Origin: Hermatobates lingyangjiaoensis
Lineage: Eukaryota; Arthropoda; Insecta; Hemiptera; Hermatobatidae
DNA length: 64,000 bases
Direction: 5' to 3'
Assembly: GCA_026182355.1 (NCBI GenBank)
Contig: JAPFBL010000224.1
Location: forward strand, 255,001-319,000
The notes under the pieces are model-generated. The model did not search any database and was not told the DNA's origin. It saw nothing but the letters and a program-made list of their open reading frames with translations. The translations under genes and the position numbers were made by a program. Shown here piece after piece: positions 1 to 11,490 of this stretch. Position 1 is the stretch's first letter, and each line of letters starts with the position of its first letter.

Positions 1-115
1 ACATACTCAGATTTATTCACTTCCCGCGTGAATAAATCATGGGTCAGATGGGTATCGAACCCTGGACCTACCAGTTCAAAGGCGAGTACGTTAATCACTG
101 AGCTAACCTGTCCCC
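1..115 (-). mobile_element. tRNA-derived SINE, head and truncated body
   Basis: On the - strand the right end (115 to about 41) has a tRNA-like head: a box A-like TTAGCTCAGTGATTAACG and a box B-like GGTTCGATACCC. The body then begins (GAATAAATCTGAGTATG) and runs off the window edge. The same layout recurs at 41627-41898 and 43312-43599. The tRNA-like fold is that of a SINE head and not a functional tRNA, because it continues into a shared body. Confidence 0.7.
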
Positions 116-201
116 GTATGTGTTTATTTAGTTAAGTTTTTTTTTTATGATGCGATTTTTGCGATGAACTGAAATAGCAAAAATTTGTTTTTTTGTTTCA
201 G

Positions 202-3200
202 GGAGGCGAAGATGGTGAAGTTTTATCTTCAAACCAAAGTGGTAACGCAACACAGTCAGAACCAAACAGCAAGCTTATTACTGAAGTAGATCCCAGGTCG
301 CAAGACTCTTCACCTCTTCCAAGTGCCAGCATTAAAGAAACCTTCCTGCAAGCCGAAGGGAATGAGACTGTTACCCTCTTAAAAGCATCAAAAGAAGAGG
401 CTTTTAGTCAACTTATTGAAAGCCGGTCTTCTAAAGTGTCTCCTGCTCCCCCTAAAATCAGTTGCTGTTTGTATTATTTCTATTTATTCTTTATAAAGAA
501 AATTATATTTATCCATTAATTGTGCAATGTGTTATAGTGTCGTATTTACTCATATTGGGGAAAGTATAAAAAAGTACAAAAAAGTTTTTTATAAAAAAAA
601 ACTAATAAAGCGTTTCGAACACTTGATGTTCTTCTACAAGTCACATCTAAAAACTATATACATATATGAGCTTTAGGAATATAGGGGTGAATCAATTAAA
701 CTTGAAGACAATATCCAGTTGTTGAATATCTGAGTAATAATATGGGAATACTATTCAAATGGCTTAATTAATCATTAACTTTAAACAACATAATCAAGAA
801 TCTATTTCGTTTATAAATTAGAACATGTTCCTGTATGTTTTTTAAAGTTAAGGATTAATTAAGCCATTTTAATACTATCCCCGTGTTATCACTCAATAGT
901 GTCCGATATTTAACCGTCAGAAATTTTATTCAATTTTGATTAATTCACCCCGATGTTCCTAAAGCCCATATATGCATATATTTTTTAGATGTAACCTGAA
1001 GAAGAACATCAAGTGTTCGAAACGCGTTGTTAGTTTTTTATAGTCAACTTTTTTGTGTGGAGCCATAAAACTTTCTCCAAAATGACATTTATTATTATTT
1101 TTATTAAAAAAAATGGTAATACTGTTTTTTCTTTTTTTCATACACTTACTTATTAGGTTAAAAATCGTTTCTGTTTTCTTGCGTTTACTTAATCTTATGG
1201 ATATATTTTCAAGAACAGTTCATCAGAAGGAACCATGGAGCAGGGGAGATGTTTTCCTATTGAGTTTCAATAAGCCAGATTGAAAACATTTCTCCTGCTT
1301 CATAATTTTTTGTAAATATGGACAGTAGTGAGTTTTTTTTATATTTTATACAATTTCTGTGTCATCATTAGTTATATAAAGTCATGTTGAACTATAATTT
1401 GAATATTTTGAATGATATATATTTCAAAAAGTTTAAAAGAAAAAAAACACAGATAGATAATTACAATATGACTTTTTTTTTAAATAGTCACATTTCCTAA
1501 ATGTAAATATTTATTTTATTTGTTAATGTTTCAGTTCTCCATTTAAGTATTCTTTTTTATATCTGATGTTGTTTTCTACCTTTCAGGTTTTTTTTTCTGA
1601 ATCACAAGAACGAAATTTATACTAAACAAAATAATAATACGTTTAAAATTATTCTTTGTTTTTATCATGCCCATAAGTTATATGTTTGAAAATGTCAGGG
1701 TTAATTAAAAAAAAAATAAAAGTAATTAAGAATATAGTTAATACGTGGCTTCTTGTTTATTTAATTAACAACTTTTGTTTTATTATTCCATAATTTCTGA
1801 GTAATTAAATTAAAATTCTTTATTTCTGAAAAGACTGTCATAATGTTTAAAAGTCTCGTTCAGTACTTCAAACTATTATTTTGTGTACATCTATATTTAT
1901 ATGTATTTGTTATTATTTACGAATTTTAAATAACTTGATATAAATATTTGCTTTTTATAGTGGAAGATAACTTAGTTGTGGAATCATTTGAGAAATTTCT
2001 TGAAAATAAAGCAGTTTTAGAAAAGAAACAAGAGTTGGAGAAGAAGATGGAATCTCTGAAGAAGAGGCAGGAGAAGGTATAGAATGGTATAATCTATACA
2101 GTTTAAACATTTGATTTAAAGTATATATAATCATTTTTTTTTTTTTAATAGGAAATGTTTAAGTGTCAACTGGCTTTGGATCCTGACAAAACGTTAACCA
2201 CCTGTTACATTACAAACAAATTAATGAAGAGATTATCAAGTAAAAATCTGTAAGTTTTTAAATCGATGTGATTGTTTATTCTGTTATTTATTGTACAAGC
2301 TGTCTGATAAGTCGGTTTCTACTTCTTCCATGTAACCTTGAGGTAGTGAAGAGCGTGAAATTAATAGTATGTTTTGTGAATGTATTATTCCCTGGTTGGT
2401 ACTTTGATTAGGTATATGAAATATTGCATGATAGACCTTATGTTATACTTATTAGCTGTGAAATCGGTAATTGTGTGGTATTTATTCCACACAATAATAA
2501 AACGATAATAAAGTGTACAAGCAAAAGAAGATTTTTTTAATTCAAACTGCGCGTTTCGAACACTTTGGGTTCATCGTCAGATGAGCATCCAATGGAAGAA
2601 AAATCTCTGGCCAGAGTAAGATATAGACCAGGCGTAGGGAGACCTGCGCTTTTAAGGCCTCATGTGGTCTTTTGAACCATGAAATGCCGCGTTCTGCGGT
2701 TTCTTGAGAAAAATGTTTCAAAATATAAAGAATTACAATTATGGTAATAAAGGGAAAATATTCTGACATTTAGGAAGAATACTATTCATGAATCGTTACT
2801 TGAAAAATCTAAGCTTTTAGAAAATCATTTTCCTGAGGTAACAAAGGTAATAAACGAAGGCAGTGAAGACACTGCGGAATCGTTTTAAAGATATGAAACA
2901 GTTTTATATGCACTGTCGAGTAATATAATGATAGATTCAAATATTTTTGCAATATAACTGTTATATAAGAATTTGCTTATTTATTCCTGATGGCCTTTTG
3001 GGGAAGTGGACAATGCTAAAATGGCCTTTACTCCAAGAAAGATTCCCACCCCTGATATAGACCGTTAAGACTTGTTATCTAACACTCAGTATTTGTGCAA
3101 TCCGTAATTTTGTGGTGTTTACTCATACTAGGGTAAATTGATAATACAAAGTCTCAACACAAAACGAGTTTTTTAATTAAAATTACGCGTTTCAAACACT

Positions 3201-6200
3201 TGGAACATGTAACAAAGTGCCAACCCATGCTCTAGAAGTATCCATCTTCACCGAAAACCAGAAAAACTGGAATAAGCAAAACAAACTTCAAAACAATGAT
3301 GATGAGTCTCAGTTCAACGGTTGTCTGTCCTCCATTCCTTCCATTGTATGTTTACCTGGTGATGAACACGAAGTGTTACTTCGAACATGTAACAAAATGC
3401 CAAACCATGCTCTAGAAGTGTCCATCTTCACCGAAAACCAGAATACCTCGAATAAAGCAAATCAAACTTCAAAACAATGATGATGAGTCTCAGTTCAACG
3501 GTTGTCTGTCCTCCACTCCTTCCATTGCATGTTTACCTGGTGATGAACACGAAGTGTTACTTCGAACATGTAACAAAATACCAACCCATGCTATAGATGT
3601 GTCCAACTTCACCGAAAACCAGAACAACTCGAATAAAGCAAATCAAACTTAAAAACAATGATGATGAGCCTCAGTTCAACGGTTGTCTGTCCTCCCTCCT
3701 TCCATTGCATGTTTACCTGTTGATGAACACGAAGTGTTTGAAACGCGTAAATTGAATTAAAAAAACTTCTTTTGTTTGGAGACTTTGTGTTATCCATTTA
3801 CCCCCAATATATTGTTATCTTACAGAACACTTGTAGCACAATGGATGATTTGCTGTGACAATTGAGTTTTGGTTCAATTGTTTGGAAAATATGTCCACTC
3901 TGTCTTTTAATAGTAGCATATAAATGTATAAATCAATACAATTTATTGTTGCAAATCGTAAACCCATCATGTAGAACAGGGGTGTCAAACATACGGTCCG
4001 AGGGCCGGATCCGACCCACCTGGGAGTTCAGTACGGCCCGGGGAATAAATCTGGATTATTATAAAAAAAGAATAATTTTCTTGAAAACCTGTGGTTTTTA
4101 TATTGTCCGCTAGGGACAAAGTGTTTTGGTGTTTGGGACATGAATGCAACACAGCGGTAACACTAACATAAGGAGGTGGTAGCATTGAACGTCTGTTCAG
4201 CGTCTGTTGGTCCGTTATCCACATGTCTGTTGTCCTCGCACATTCACTGGCAAAATATCTCTGTCAAAAAGGAGAATACTGGATACAGAGTCGGATTTCA
4301 ATAAACATTTTTTTATTTGATTTATTCTTCTTTGTACTAATTGTAAGTATTAGTGACTAATACAAATAAAAAAGTGACTTCTAGTCAGTTCTATATAATT
4401 TTGCAATTACCTTACTGGCTCGGGCGGCTGGAGATCAAATTAAGCTGTATTCGGTGCCCAGACCAAAATGAGATTGACATCCCTGCTGTAGAATAAACAT
4501 GAAATATAGATATATCATTGAATGATTGTTATGTAATAAAGAGTAAACTTTCCCCTCTCTTGGACAGATTTGTAGGTGGTCCCTTGTAACTTTGGTTAAA
4601 AAATGTTTGGATCACATTGGTACGGTCCTGTTTCATTTACGGATAGTACCAAAGAAATCTACTTCCTTATAAGTTGTACAATCCGGTTTTGACTTTATAT
4701 GTGTTCCTCAGCTTCTCAGCCATATAACCAAAATCAAATCAGGCCGACCAGTTTAACGTGCTGCCCTTTAGCCACTTTGAATCACTCCAAAGTGCCCGAG
4801 GTGACCACGTGGAGGCGGGCCCGCACGATACTACGTCGCGCATCAAGACTTAACATCACGCATCAGTACCAGGTCAGCGTACTCAAATCGGGTATCAAAA
4901 AATCAAACAGCCTGATACATTGACTTATTACCTTACCAGTAGGATGGTGGAGCTCTATGACACCGGTCGCCCATGGTAGAGACCGGTAGTGCAAGTATTA
5001 TTTTAATTTTACCTATTTCGTATACATATTCGAGAAATGCGTATCTGAATTTATAGACTGGCTACAAAAAGTTGTACAATCCATAGTTGTGTGGTATTCA
5101 CTCATTCTGCGGTAAATGGATGAAACAAAGACCACACAAATAAGAATCCTTTTTGTTCTACGCGTTTCGAACACTTCGTGTTTATCATCAGGTAAATTTC
5201 TTCAATAAAAATTACAAGTTACAAAAATAAAGCGGAATCATGTACAGCAAAATGAAAAAAAGAATGAAATACGCAATAGAAGGAGTGGAGGACTGAACAG
5301 TCTAACGATTACTGAAGTTAAATACATGCATATTGTTAGTGCCACAGAGTTTAGTAAATAAGATGTCATTATTAACCGTCATACCTCGTCTATAGCTGGT
5401 GAAGTCGCCCGACCGGTTTCGCAATGGCTGCATCATCAATGGGACATCATCAGTCCATTGCGAAACCGCTCGGGCGACTTCACCAGCGATAGACGAGGTA
5501 TGGCGGTTAATAATGATATCGTGATTACTGAAGTAATTAGGTCGTTTGATATAAGGTGGGGAAGGGTAATTAAAAGATAAGGTAGTTATTGGGTATGCTA
5601 TTCTTTTTTCATTTTTATTTTTGTAACTTTTAATTTGTAATTTGTATTGTTCGAAACATGTAGAATACAAAGGCTTCTTATTTGTTTGGAGACTTTGTTT
5701 ACATCTATTTACCATAGTATGAAATCTACTCTTGCCTGGTGTGACCTGCCTACTCCACGGCTATTATTATTCAAGTTCTTCGTACATTTTTTTTTTTTTT
5801 TAGGGAAGATGGAGTGGCGAGCCTGGCAGAAGGTGAATCAGAAGACTGTAGCATTCGCAAATGCACATCTGAAAGAATGCTAAACATGCTAAAAGAGCAC
5901 TTACTTCAAGAAAGGGAACTTCAAGATAAATATCATCAACTGGTATTGTCAACTTACTTCCATACGAAATTATTATTTTTTTTTTTTACTTGATAACTAA
6001 TTTCTTATTAATGATTATAAACACTTTTGAAAGGTGTATGCTGCTGCTCAGAAAGCTATGATCACATCCCAGGTACAGCAGATGAAGCGACTATGTTCAT
6101 CACTGGAAAGGGAAACTTCTGATGTTATGAAAAAATTACAAAATGAGAGGAAAAAAGAAGTGAAACATTTAACTAAAGAACACAAGGACAGGGATGAGCT

Positions 6201-6716
6201 CGTAAGGTAGGAACCGTTTAGTTATAATTCAACTTATGAATATTTCTTTTATATGTATATAAGAAATAATAATAGTAAGTAGTCGTACGTACTTTAAATT
6301 AAACTTGGATTACTTTAAATTAAACTTATATTGCTTCAAATTAAGGTTGGTGTGTTGTAAATTAAACTTGGCTTTTTTTCCAAATTAACACGAAAAAATT
6401 GTAGAAACAATAGAAAATGAAGTCAGAGGGTTTTTTACGTCTGAATGAATGAAAATTCATTAAATGAACCTCAGAGATGAATACATCTCTGGTATTCATG
6501 AAAGTAGCACTTTACTTCTATGTTACGACTATTTATGGTAATAGTGATCTATGTTATATATATGTATCAAACCAGTAGAGCAGGAAACCTCTTCTTCTTC
6601 TCCTTCTCTTGATGAATTCGAGGTCGAAATATTGAAGTTAGTTGTGTGTTGCTTCTACATGTTCTTTTCCTGTAATCGCTTGATTTGCTATCCTAAACGG
6701 ACTGTTTCATGTTTTG

Positions 6717-6778
<62 letters not shown>

Positions 6779-7251
6779 TCGGAAAGACAATCCAAACTGG
6801 ACACAAACTAGTTCAATAACGAAGAAGAGTAACACACAGAGAAAAGAAAGGGAAAGGAAAGAGAAATATGCAAGAAACCCAGGGTTATCTACCGTTACTT
6901 TTCTGGTGTGGTTGGTCTCCCACTCTCTTTTCTCCTGAAGATGGATTCCCCGAAAATTTGAGTTTGTAAGTGTGTTTCTTTACTTTATGTGCTACCTATA
7001 TTCAATGTTAAACTGTTATTGTGTCCATTTTGGATCGTCTTTCCGTTTATTAATTAAATATATATTGGTGTAATCGGCAGCAAATATTGTTAAAAGTAGC
7101 AGCAGCTTCTGAATTAGTGTATGAATTCTCATATGAATTAGTGTCCCTTGGACAATTGATGTGGAAGCTCCAACCACAAGATAGAAGAATCGTCCGCAAG
7201 ATCGAGGCCACCAGCTCAAAAATCGTGAGAGCAGAAGCTGCTGCTACGTTT

Positions 7252-7300
<49 letters not shown>

Positions 7301-8338
7301 ATATACTTCGAATAAAATGAAAGGTCCGTGTGGACGTTAAAAACTTTAACAAATAGGAAAAAACACATAAAGTCACTACAGAACTCACTTCGAAATATCG
7401 AATCATTTTTTTTAGAATGAAACGAGAAGTGGCCAGTTCTATGGTGGAAAAAGGAGTACAGGAGAGAGTGAGACTATCAGCTCTATATGAGAAGAAGAAA
7501 GAAGAACTGGAAAAACAGCACAGTGAAGTGAAGGCTCAATTCAACCAAGAAATGTTAATGGTATCAAACATTCATTTGACTTTGTTTTTACTTGAAAATT
7601 ATTATCACAAGTCACCACAGAAACTCCATTTTAGTTTTTAATGAGTTTTCTAAAGGGGTTTGTTGGTTTGTTGTGGGAGGATAGAAGTGGAAGTAACTTA
7701 CCAACGTGGTTGGACTACCAATGCAAAGATCGCAGGGTTCGACCCCCACAAAATGTTATATATTTGAAAGAAATAATAAAAGGCCATGATGCCTGTCCAC
7801 TATTTTGGCAACCACTTGTTGTGCATGATTAGCTGACCCTTGACCCACCAGCCAAGCAAATCTTGGTCATCTGTTTTATCCAAATTATTTTATTTTGTAA
7901 CAAATATTCCATAGGTAATTATCTAAACATCGTTTTAGTATACATAATATATAAATATATATTTTTTTAAAAAAAAAGTTAGTGAGAGAGAATCCTGGGC
8001 CCAACCCGACCCGAACGTAATAATTAACATTTTGGGTTGCTCGGGGTTATGATCTATCTTGCACCAGGGTGCGATCGATTCGATACCTTTGGCAGCGAAT
8101 GTGTTAATTTAGAAATATATTTTTATTTATTTCTTTAATACCAGATGATGAATCACATCAATGATGAGTACAGTTCTCTGTCATATCCTATTTGGGCCTT
8201 AAATTTATATTAATTCATTTAATGTACTGAATCTGTTTTATCAAATGTTTTCAGACAAAAAGGAATTTGCTTCGAGAGTACGACAGTAGGATATCTAAAA
8301 TAGATGAAGAACTGTTGGAAATTAGCAAGCCTTTGTAG
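202..8338 (+). CDS. PLCB: Phospholipase C beta, C-terminal exons (5' part lies outside the window)
   Basis: Seven exons join in phase: 202-460, 1961-2076, 2152-2249, 5804-5942, 6034-6206, 7416-7560 and 8255-8338 (TAG). All are bounded by AG/GT and give 337 residues. The product is the tail of the Gq-regulated enzyme that hydrolyses PIP2 to IP3 and diacylglycerol at the plasma membrane. The catalytic X/Y barrel, PH and C2 domains must lie upstream of the window. What is visible is a Ser/Pro-rich linker (about residues 1-86), then a long Lys/Glu/Gln-rich helical region typical of the PLC-beta distal C-terminal coiled coil, which binds G-alpha-q and membrane. It includes the family-like stretches KGVQERVRL and YEKKKEELEKQH. 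The paralogue (PLCB4/norpA or PLCB1 type) cannot be settled from this part. The introns contain PLE fold-backs, a hAT element and SINEs. The first donor, A|GTTGCT, is weak but is the one that keeps phase with the next exon. Confidence 0.85.
519..1105. mobile_element. PLE-derived fold-back element in a PLC beta intron
   Basis: The arms at about 519-705 and 930-1070 are inverted copies. The outer part carries the PLE terminal sequence (GTGCAATG... and ACTCAT), and the inner part has CGTTTCGAACACTTGATG and its complement. The left arm core is degraded; the right arm core is intact. No coding capacity is seen. Confidence 0.7.
995..1029 (+). ncRNA. Minimal hammerhead ribozyme motif
   Basis: CTGAAGA at 996-1002, a 5-bp stem II (GAACA with TGTTC), GAAA at 1019-1022, then AC-GC-GTT giving a two-pair stem III and a GUU cleavage triplet. 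The order is that of the short PLE hammerheads. Confidence 0.65.
2450..2590 (-). mobile_element. Single PLE terminal-repeat arm
   Basis: A single arm with the TGTGGTATTTATTC end and, on the - strand at 2548-2581, CTGACGA, a hairpin, then GAAACGCGC. The cleavage-side U is missing, so the hammerhead is probably dead. Confidence 0.55.
3090..3810. mobile_element. PLE-derived fold-back enclosing three 180-bp tandem units
   Basis: The outer arms are inverted (GTGCAATCCG...ACGCGTTTCAAACACTTG on the left, GTGTTTGAAACGCG on the right). Between them a 180-181-bp unit repeats about three times (GAACATGTAAC at 3203, 3383 and 3564). Each unit ends in a degenerate hammerhead-like CTGGTGATGAACACGAAG. The 87-aa reading frame here is a by-product of the repeat. 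Confidence 0.65.
3977..4485 (+). mobile_element. Non-autonomous hAT transposon
   Basis: The left end CAGGGGTGTCAAAC and the inverted right end GACATCCCTG are hAT-type termini. Flanking 8-bp copies ATGTAGAA (3969-3976) and CTGTAGAA (4486-4493) match at 7 of 8 bases, as expected of a hAT target duplication. No transposase frame is present. It sits in a PLC beta intron. Confidence 0.8.
5070..5735. mobile_element. PLE fold-back with a second internal palindrome
   Basis: The left arm is 5080-5200 and the right arm about 5640-5735 (TGTTCGAAACATG and GAGACTTTG). Inside, 5380-5520 is a separate near-perfect inverted repeat whose arms contain CTCGTCTATAGCTGG and its complement. The 137-aa - strand frame across it is not a recognised protein. 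Confidence 0.6.
5158..5192 (-). ncRNA. Minimal hammerhead ribozyme motif
   Basis: On the - strand: CTGATGA, stem II AACAC/GTGTT, GAAA, AC-GC-GT, then A, giving a GUA triplet. Confidence 0.6.
6719..6771. repeat. (TA)n microsatellite
   Basis: An uninterrupted TA run of about 50 bases next to the fold-back at 6773-7050. Confidence 0.95.
6773..7050 (+). mobile_element. PLE terminal fold-back, 'GGAAAGACGATCC' family
   Basis: The left arm holds GGAAAGACAATCCAAACTGG and the right arm TTTGGATCGTCTTTCC. The + strand has CTGAAGA, a short hairpin, then GAAAATTTGAG near 6931-6965, a hammerhead-like core with a very short stem II. Related copies lie at 11280, 16225, 28081, 51490 and 52240. Confidence 0.6.
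7060..7303 (+). pseudogene. Fragment of a retroelement ORF ending in (TA)n
   Basis: The + frame 7087-7255 reads an RKIE...KIVRAEAAATFNN peptide before running into a TA microsatellite (7257-7303). The same peptide pattern recurs at 28686 (+), 36598-36710 (-) and 52380-52604 (-), always near PLE arms and usually next to TA repeats. I infer an N-terminal piece of a PLE ORF; this is not proven. Confidence 0.45.
7640..7835 (+). mobile_element. Possible tRNA-derived SINE
   Basis: A box B-like GGGTTCGACCCCC near 7735-7747 is preceded at tRNA-like spacing by GGTTGGACTACCAATG. The downstream body (to about 7835) is not repeated elsewhere in the window. Confidence 0.35.
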
Positions 8339-8459
8339 AAATTGTGAGGTAGCTGAATTTCAAGGCAGCTCTCAATTTTTCATCGTAAGAACATATATTT
8401 CATTTAAACTTTTGAATTAAAAACAAATGGTTCAAATGAACTTATAATTAAAGTTAAAA

Positions 8460-8885
8460 CTAGAAAAGACACACAAAAAAAAAAGAAACTAGCACTTACG
8501 ATTCTCGATTATTTAAGCTTTCTTGCCGTCTTCAGAAAAGGAGGAAATGAAAAAGAGGAAGGAACACATGAGTGGAGACGTGAATCGTCCACCGACCGAT
8601 ACAAAGTCTTTGTACTTTGTACTACAAAGACTTTGTAGCCTTTGATACTAAGTCCTTGTATCAAAGACCGATACAAAGTCTTTATACTAAGACTTCGTAC
8701 TTTGTAGTCTTTGATACTCAGCCTCTGTATCGGTCGGTGGATGCTTTTATATCTTCAATCCTGAGTTTCTTCCTCTTTTTCTTTTTCTCCTTTCCTGAAG
8801 ACGACAAGAAAACCAAAATGATGGAGGATCGTAACTGTTGGTCTTTTTTTTTTTTTGGTGTTTTCTAGTCGTAACTTTAATCATA
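8460..8885. mobile_element. PLE-type fold-back with internal palindromes
   Basis: Inverted arms: TTGCCGTCTTCAG on the left near 8522 and CCTGAAGACGACAAG near 8795 on the right. Between them (8600-8740) are nested inverted copies of ATACAAAGTCTTTGTA. It sits after the last main PLC beta coding exon. Confidence 0.55.
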
Positions 8886-8956
8886 TATACAGTTATTCAA
8901 CATAGTTTTTGTAAAATATTTTTACAACTGACAGTAAGGCCGATTGTTTTTGCCAG

Positions 8957-9027
8957 GTGAAACGTGGTACGGTCCATTGGAGATGAAGCCAGTTGAGCAT
9001 CGACTTCCTCCAGTGTCCACAAGATAG
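8957..9027 (+). other. Possible alternative terminal exon or 3'UTR exon of PLC beta
   Basis: A TGCCAG acceptor at 8951-8956 is followed by an open stretch in the third frame, beginning E-T-W-Y-G-P-L-E-M and ending P-V-S-T-R then TAG at 9025-9027. The main reading frame already stops at 8336-8338, so this is either an alternative C-terminus reached from another donor or part of a spliced 3'UTR (a GAG|GTAGCT donor follows the main stop near 8350). Nothing in the sequence decides between the two. Confidence 0.3.
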
Positions 9028-9029
9028 TA

Positions 9030-9755
9030 CAAGAGACAATCTCAAAGTCTTATTGTCCTCTTCTCTCACATAACTTCATTGTAAATGCTGTTTTTTTTTT
9101 ATATTATCAGTATTTTTATTCTTTAAGTTTGTTTTGGTGTTAATTAGTATACTAATATATTTCTAGTCCACCTGTGATCTGATTTTCAATTGTTACGTTT
9201 TAAATTCTAATTTTAACTGTATTGTTGATAGCCTAGAGGCAGTTTTCAGATAATTTTATTTTCGTATCGTAATTTTTTGTGCTACATGTCGGATTGGATG
9301 TTTTTATTATTATTTAGGGGAAAAAAATGAATAAATACTCACGAACTTCTAAATTGTTACATAATATACGTGTGTTTTGTTTGATACAACAGACAATCAG
9401 ATCTTATTGTTAACCCAAGGCTGTGGATCGGTGGTTTACCTATATGTTTTCTGAATACATATTCGTGTTTATCCGTTTCGCTTTGATCTGTATTTCTGAT
9501 GTTTTTTCTTTCTTTTTTTTTGTACTCTTATATATGTATAAATGCAACATTTCAACTCGACTCTCTAATGTAGAGAGGCATACCACGTACGTAAGGAGCT
9601 TCTTCCTCTCCGTGTTACTGTACACAATTTTAATCTTGTTTTAAAGTCGAGTCCATTCGTACCTGTATAGGTATATTCGTAGTCTAAAAACTCCGACTAT
9701 CACTGTAAATATGTCACAGAATTTTATAAATTCCTTTTTTATTTTAAAATCAAAT

Positions 9756-9787
<32 letters not shown>

Positions 9788-11279
9788 ATTCAAAACGTTT
9801 GCATTTATAATACTACGAATTCAACGTAGTAGAAATATAAATACACAAATTAGATTTGCTATTAATTCAAATGACTATAAAAGGAGGACGGCATGTTTAA
9901 ATATCCTTTTTATGGATGAAAAACATACAAATACCTTAATGCATTCTTTAAGCTGTTTTCCAATTTTTTATTCTTAATGAAAATATAAAAAAAAACAACC
10001 CTTATTTCAAGACTGATTATTAAATTGTTTAGCCATAATTTAAATGGAAAATAGAAGAAATGCTGCAACTAGTTGTTTATGTAACGAGTGTGTGTATTGA
10101 AAAGAAAATGAAGAATTAGAAAATTAAGGGACATTTTATTAAATTATTTATTTTGAATACAGTAGGACAAATGAAAATGTCATTGATGAAATTTTGAAAA
10201 TTTTGAAATTAAGAAAAAAATTATTGTTATTATTTTTGTAAATTAAAAAAAAAAAGAAAAAGAATAATGCACACACTAAATAGAGAAATTTAATTACAGG
10301 GTGAAATATTTTATAGATATGCTTATAGGTGGAGCGCTATGTTGTAAAGAGAGGTTTTTTTTTTTAAAAAAAAGAAAAGGTCTCTCCATAATATTATTAA
10401 TTCGAAAAACATAAGTCCCAAAACTTTTTCTGTTTTTTTTTACTAATTTGTTTTTCGGTGTTAGTTTTCAAAGCTTGTGAAAAAAAAAACAGTGTAGCAA
10501 TAATTCATAATTTTGATTCCAATAATCAAATATATTGTTAAGGTGCAATGTATTTAAAAGATAGATGTCATATTTTGTTTCAACTACAGAACTGAAACTC
10601 TAAAACGTTCATACATAAATAATGCTATAAGTATATGGAATATATAGAATTGTATAATAGTATTGACTTCTTAATTTCATTAGATATTAGATGATGAAGA
10701 ACCAACAGTTATTTTACATCCCCCCCTGAATTTTTCCTTCAACTATTTGATATCTCTCTAAAATCAGAATATTTTCAATAAATGGACAAGATTATTCAAA
10801 TCTGAAAAAGAAAGTAGATGGAACAGTATTTGTATGGCTTTTTAATAATACCTGACAACTCCAATATTGCTTTTTTTTTTCAAAAAATAAATTGTTTTAC
10901 CAAAGTTTGTGACATTAACTAAATTGTTTAGTTGCTATTTATTTATTTTATCTCCAGAAGGAACGAAAAGTAATTTTTTACATCTAGTTTTCACGGGTAA
11001 TAATGTAAGACATTTAATCTCTGTTCTTAAAAACGGGGCAATAATGAAATATTATTTATTGAAGAATAATGAAAAAACAGGGATATGATCCAGGTTGTCC
11101 AACCTAATTATTTTGTTGATATTGATTTTTAGATATGAAGTTAAATGAGATCAGGAAGAGATAGGTTGGAAAGCCTGATTTAAATTTAATTTGTTTACAT
11201 TCTTTTATTTAGCTTTCTTAAACATTTATTTTGGATTAATAAGAGTTATCATTAATTTTTTTATATTAATTCACTTGAT
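9030..11279. other. AT-rich intergenic stretch without a recognisable gene
   Basis: I see no splice-bounded or conserved frame here. It holds a (CT)n microsatellite at 9759-9786 and many homopolymer runs. An AATAAA at 9330-9335 could end the PLC beta transcript. Confidence 0.6.
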
Positions 11280-11490
11280 TAACGGAAAGACGATCCAAAC
11301 TGGACACAATAACAGTTCAAAATTGAAGATAGGTAGCACACAACGGTTACTAGCCGTTGCGTCTACAACGTGCTTTTCGTCTCCCTTTCTCTTTTCTCCT
11401 GAAGACGAATTGCCCGAAAATTTTAATTTGTAAGTGTGTTTCTTTACTTTGTGTCCTACCTATCTTCAATTTTCAACTGTTTTTTTATAT
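11280..11490 (+). mobile_element. PLE terminal fold-back, 'GGAAAGACGATCC' family, truncated
   Basis: The left arm carries ACGGAAAGACGATCC and GAAGATAGGTAGCACAC, and the right arm CTTTACTTTGTGTCC. The hammerhead-like core CTGAAGA then CCCGAAAATTTT near 11398 is eroded. Confidence 0.55.

Noticed and set aside
3217..3480. 87-aa frame with an internal repeat
   Set aside because: Produced by the 180-bp tandem units of a PLE fold-back.
5302..5715. 137-aa - strand frame
   Set aside because: Spans an inverted repeat inside a PLE fold-back. No conserved domain and no transcript signals.
6551..6772. Protein ending in a Tyr-Ile repeat
   Set aside because: The Tyr-Ile run is translated (TA)n microsatellite. 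The same applies at 16342, 28498, 28768 and 51352.
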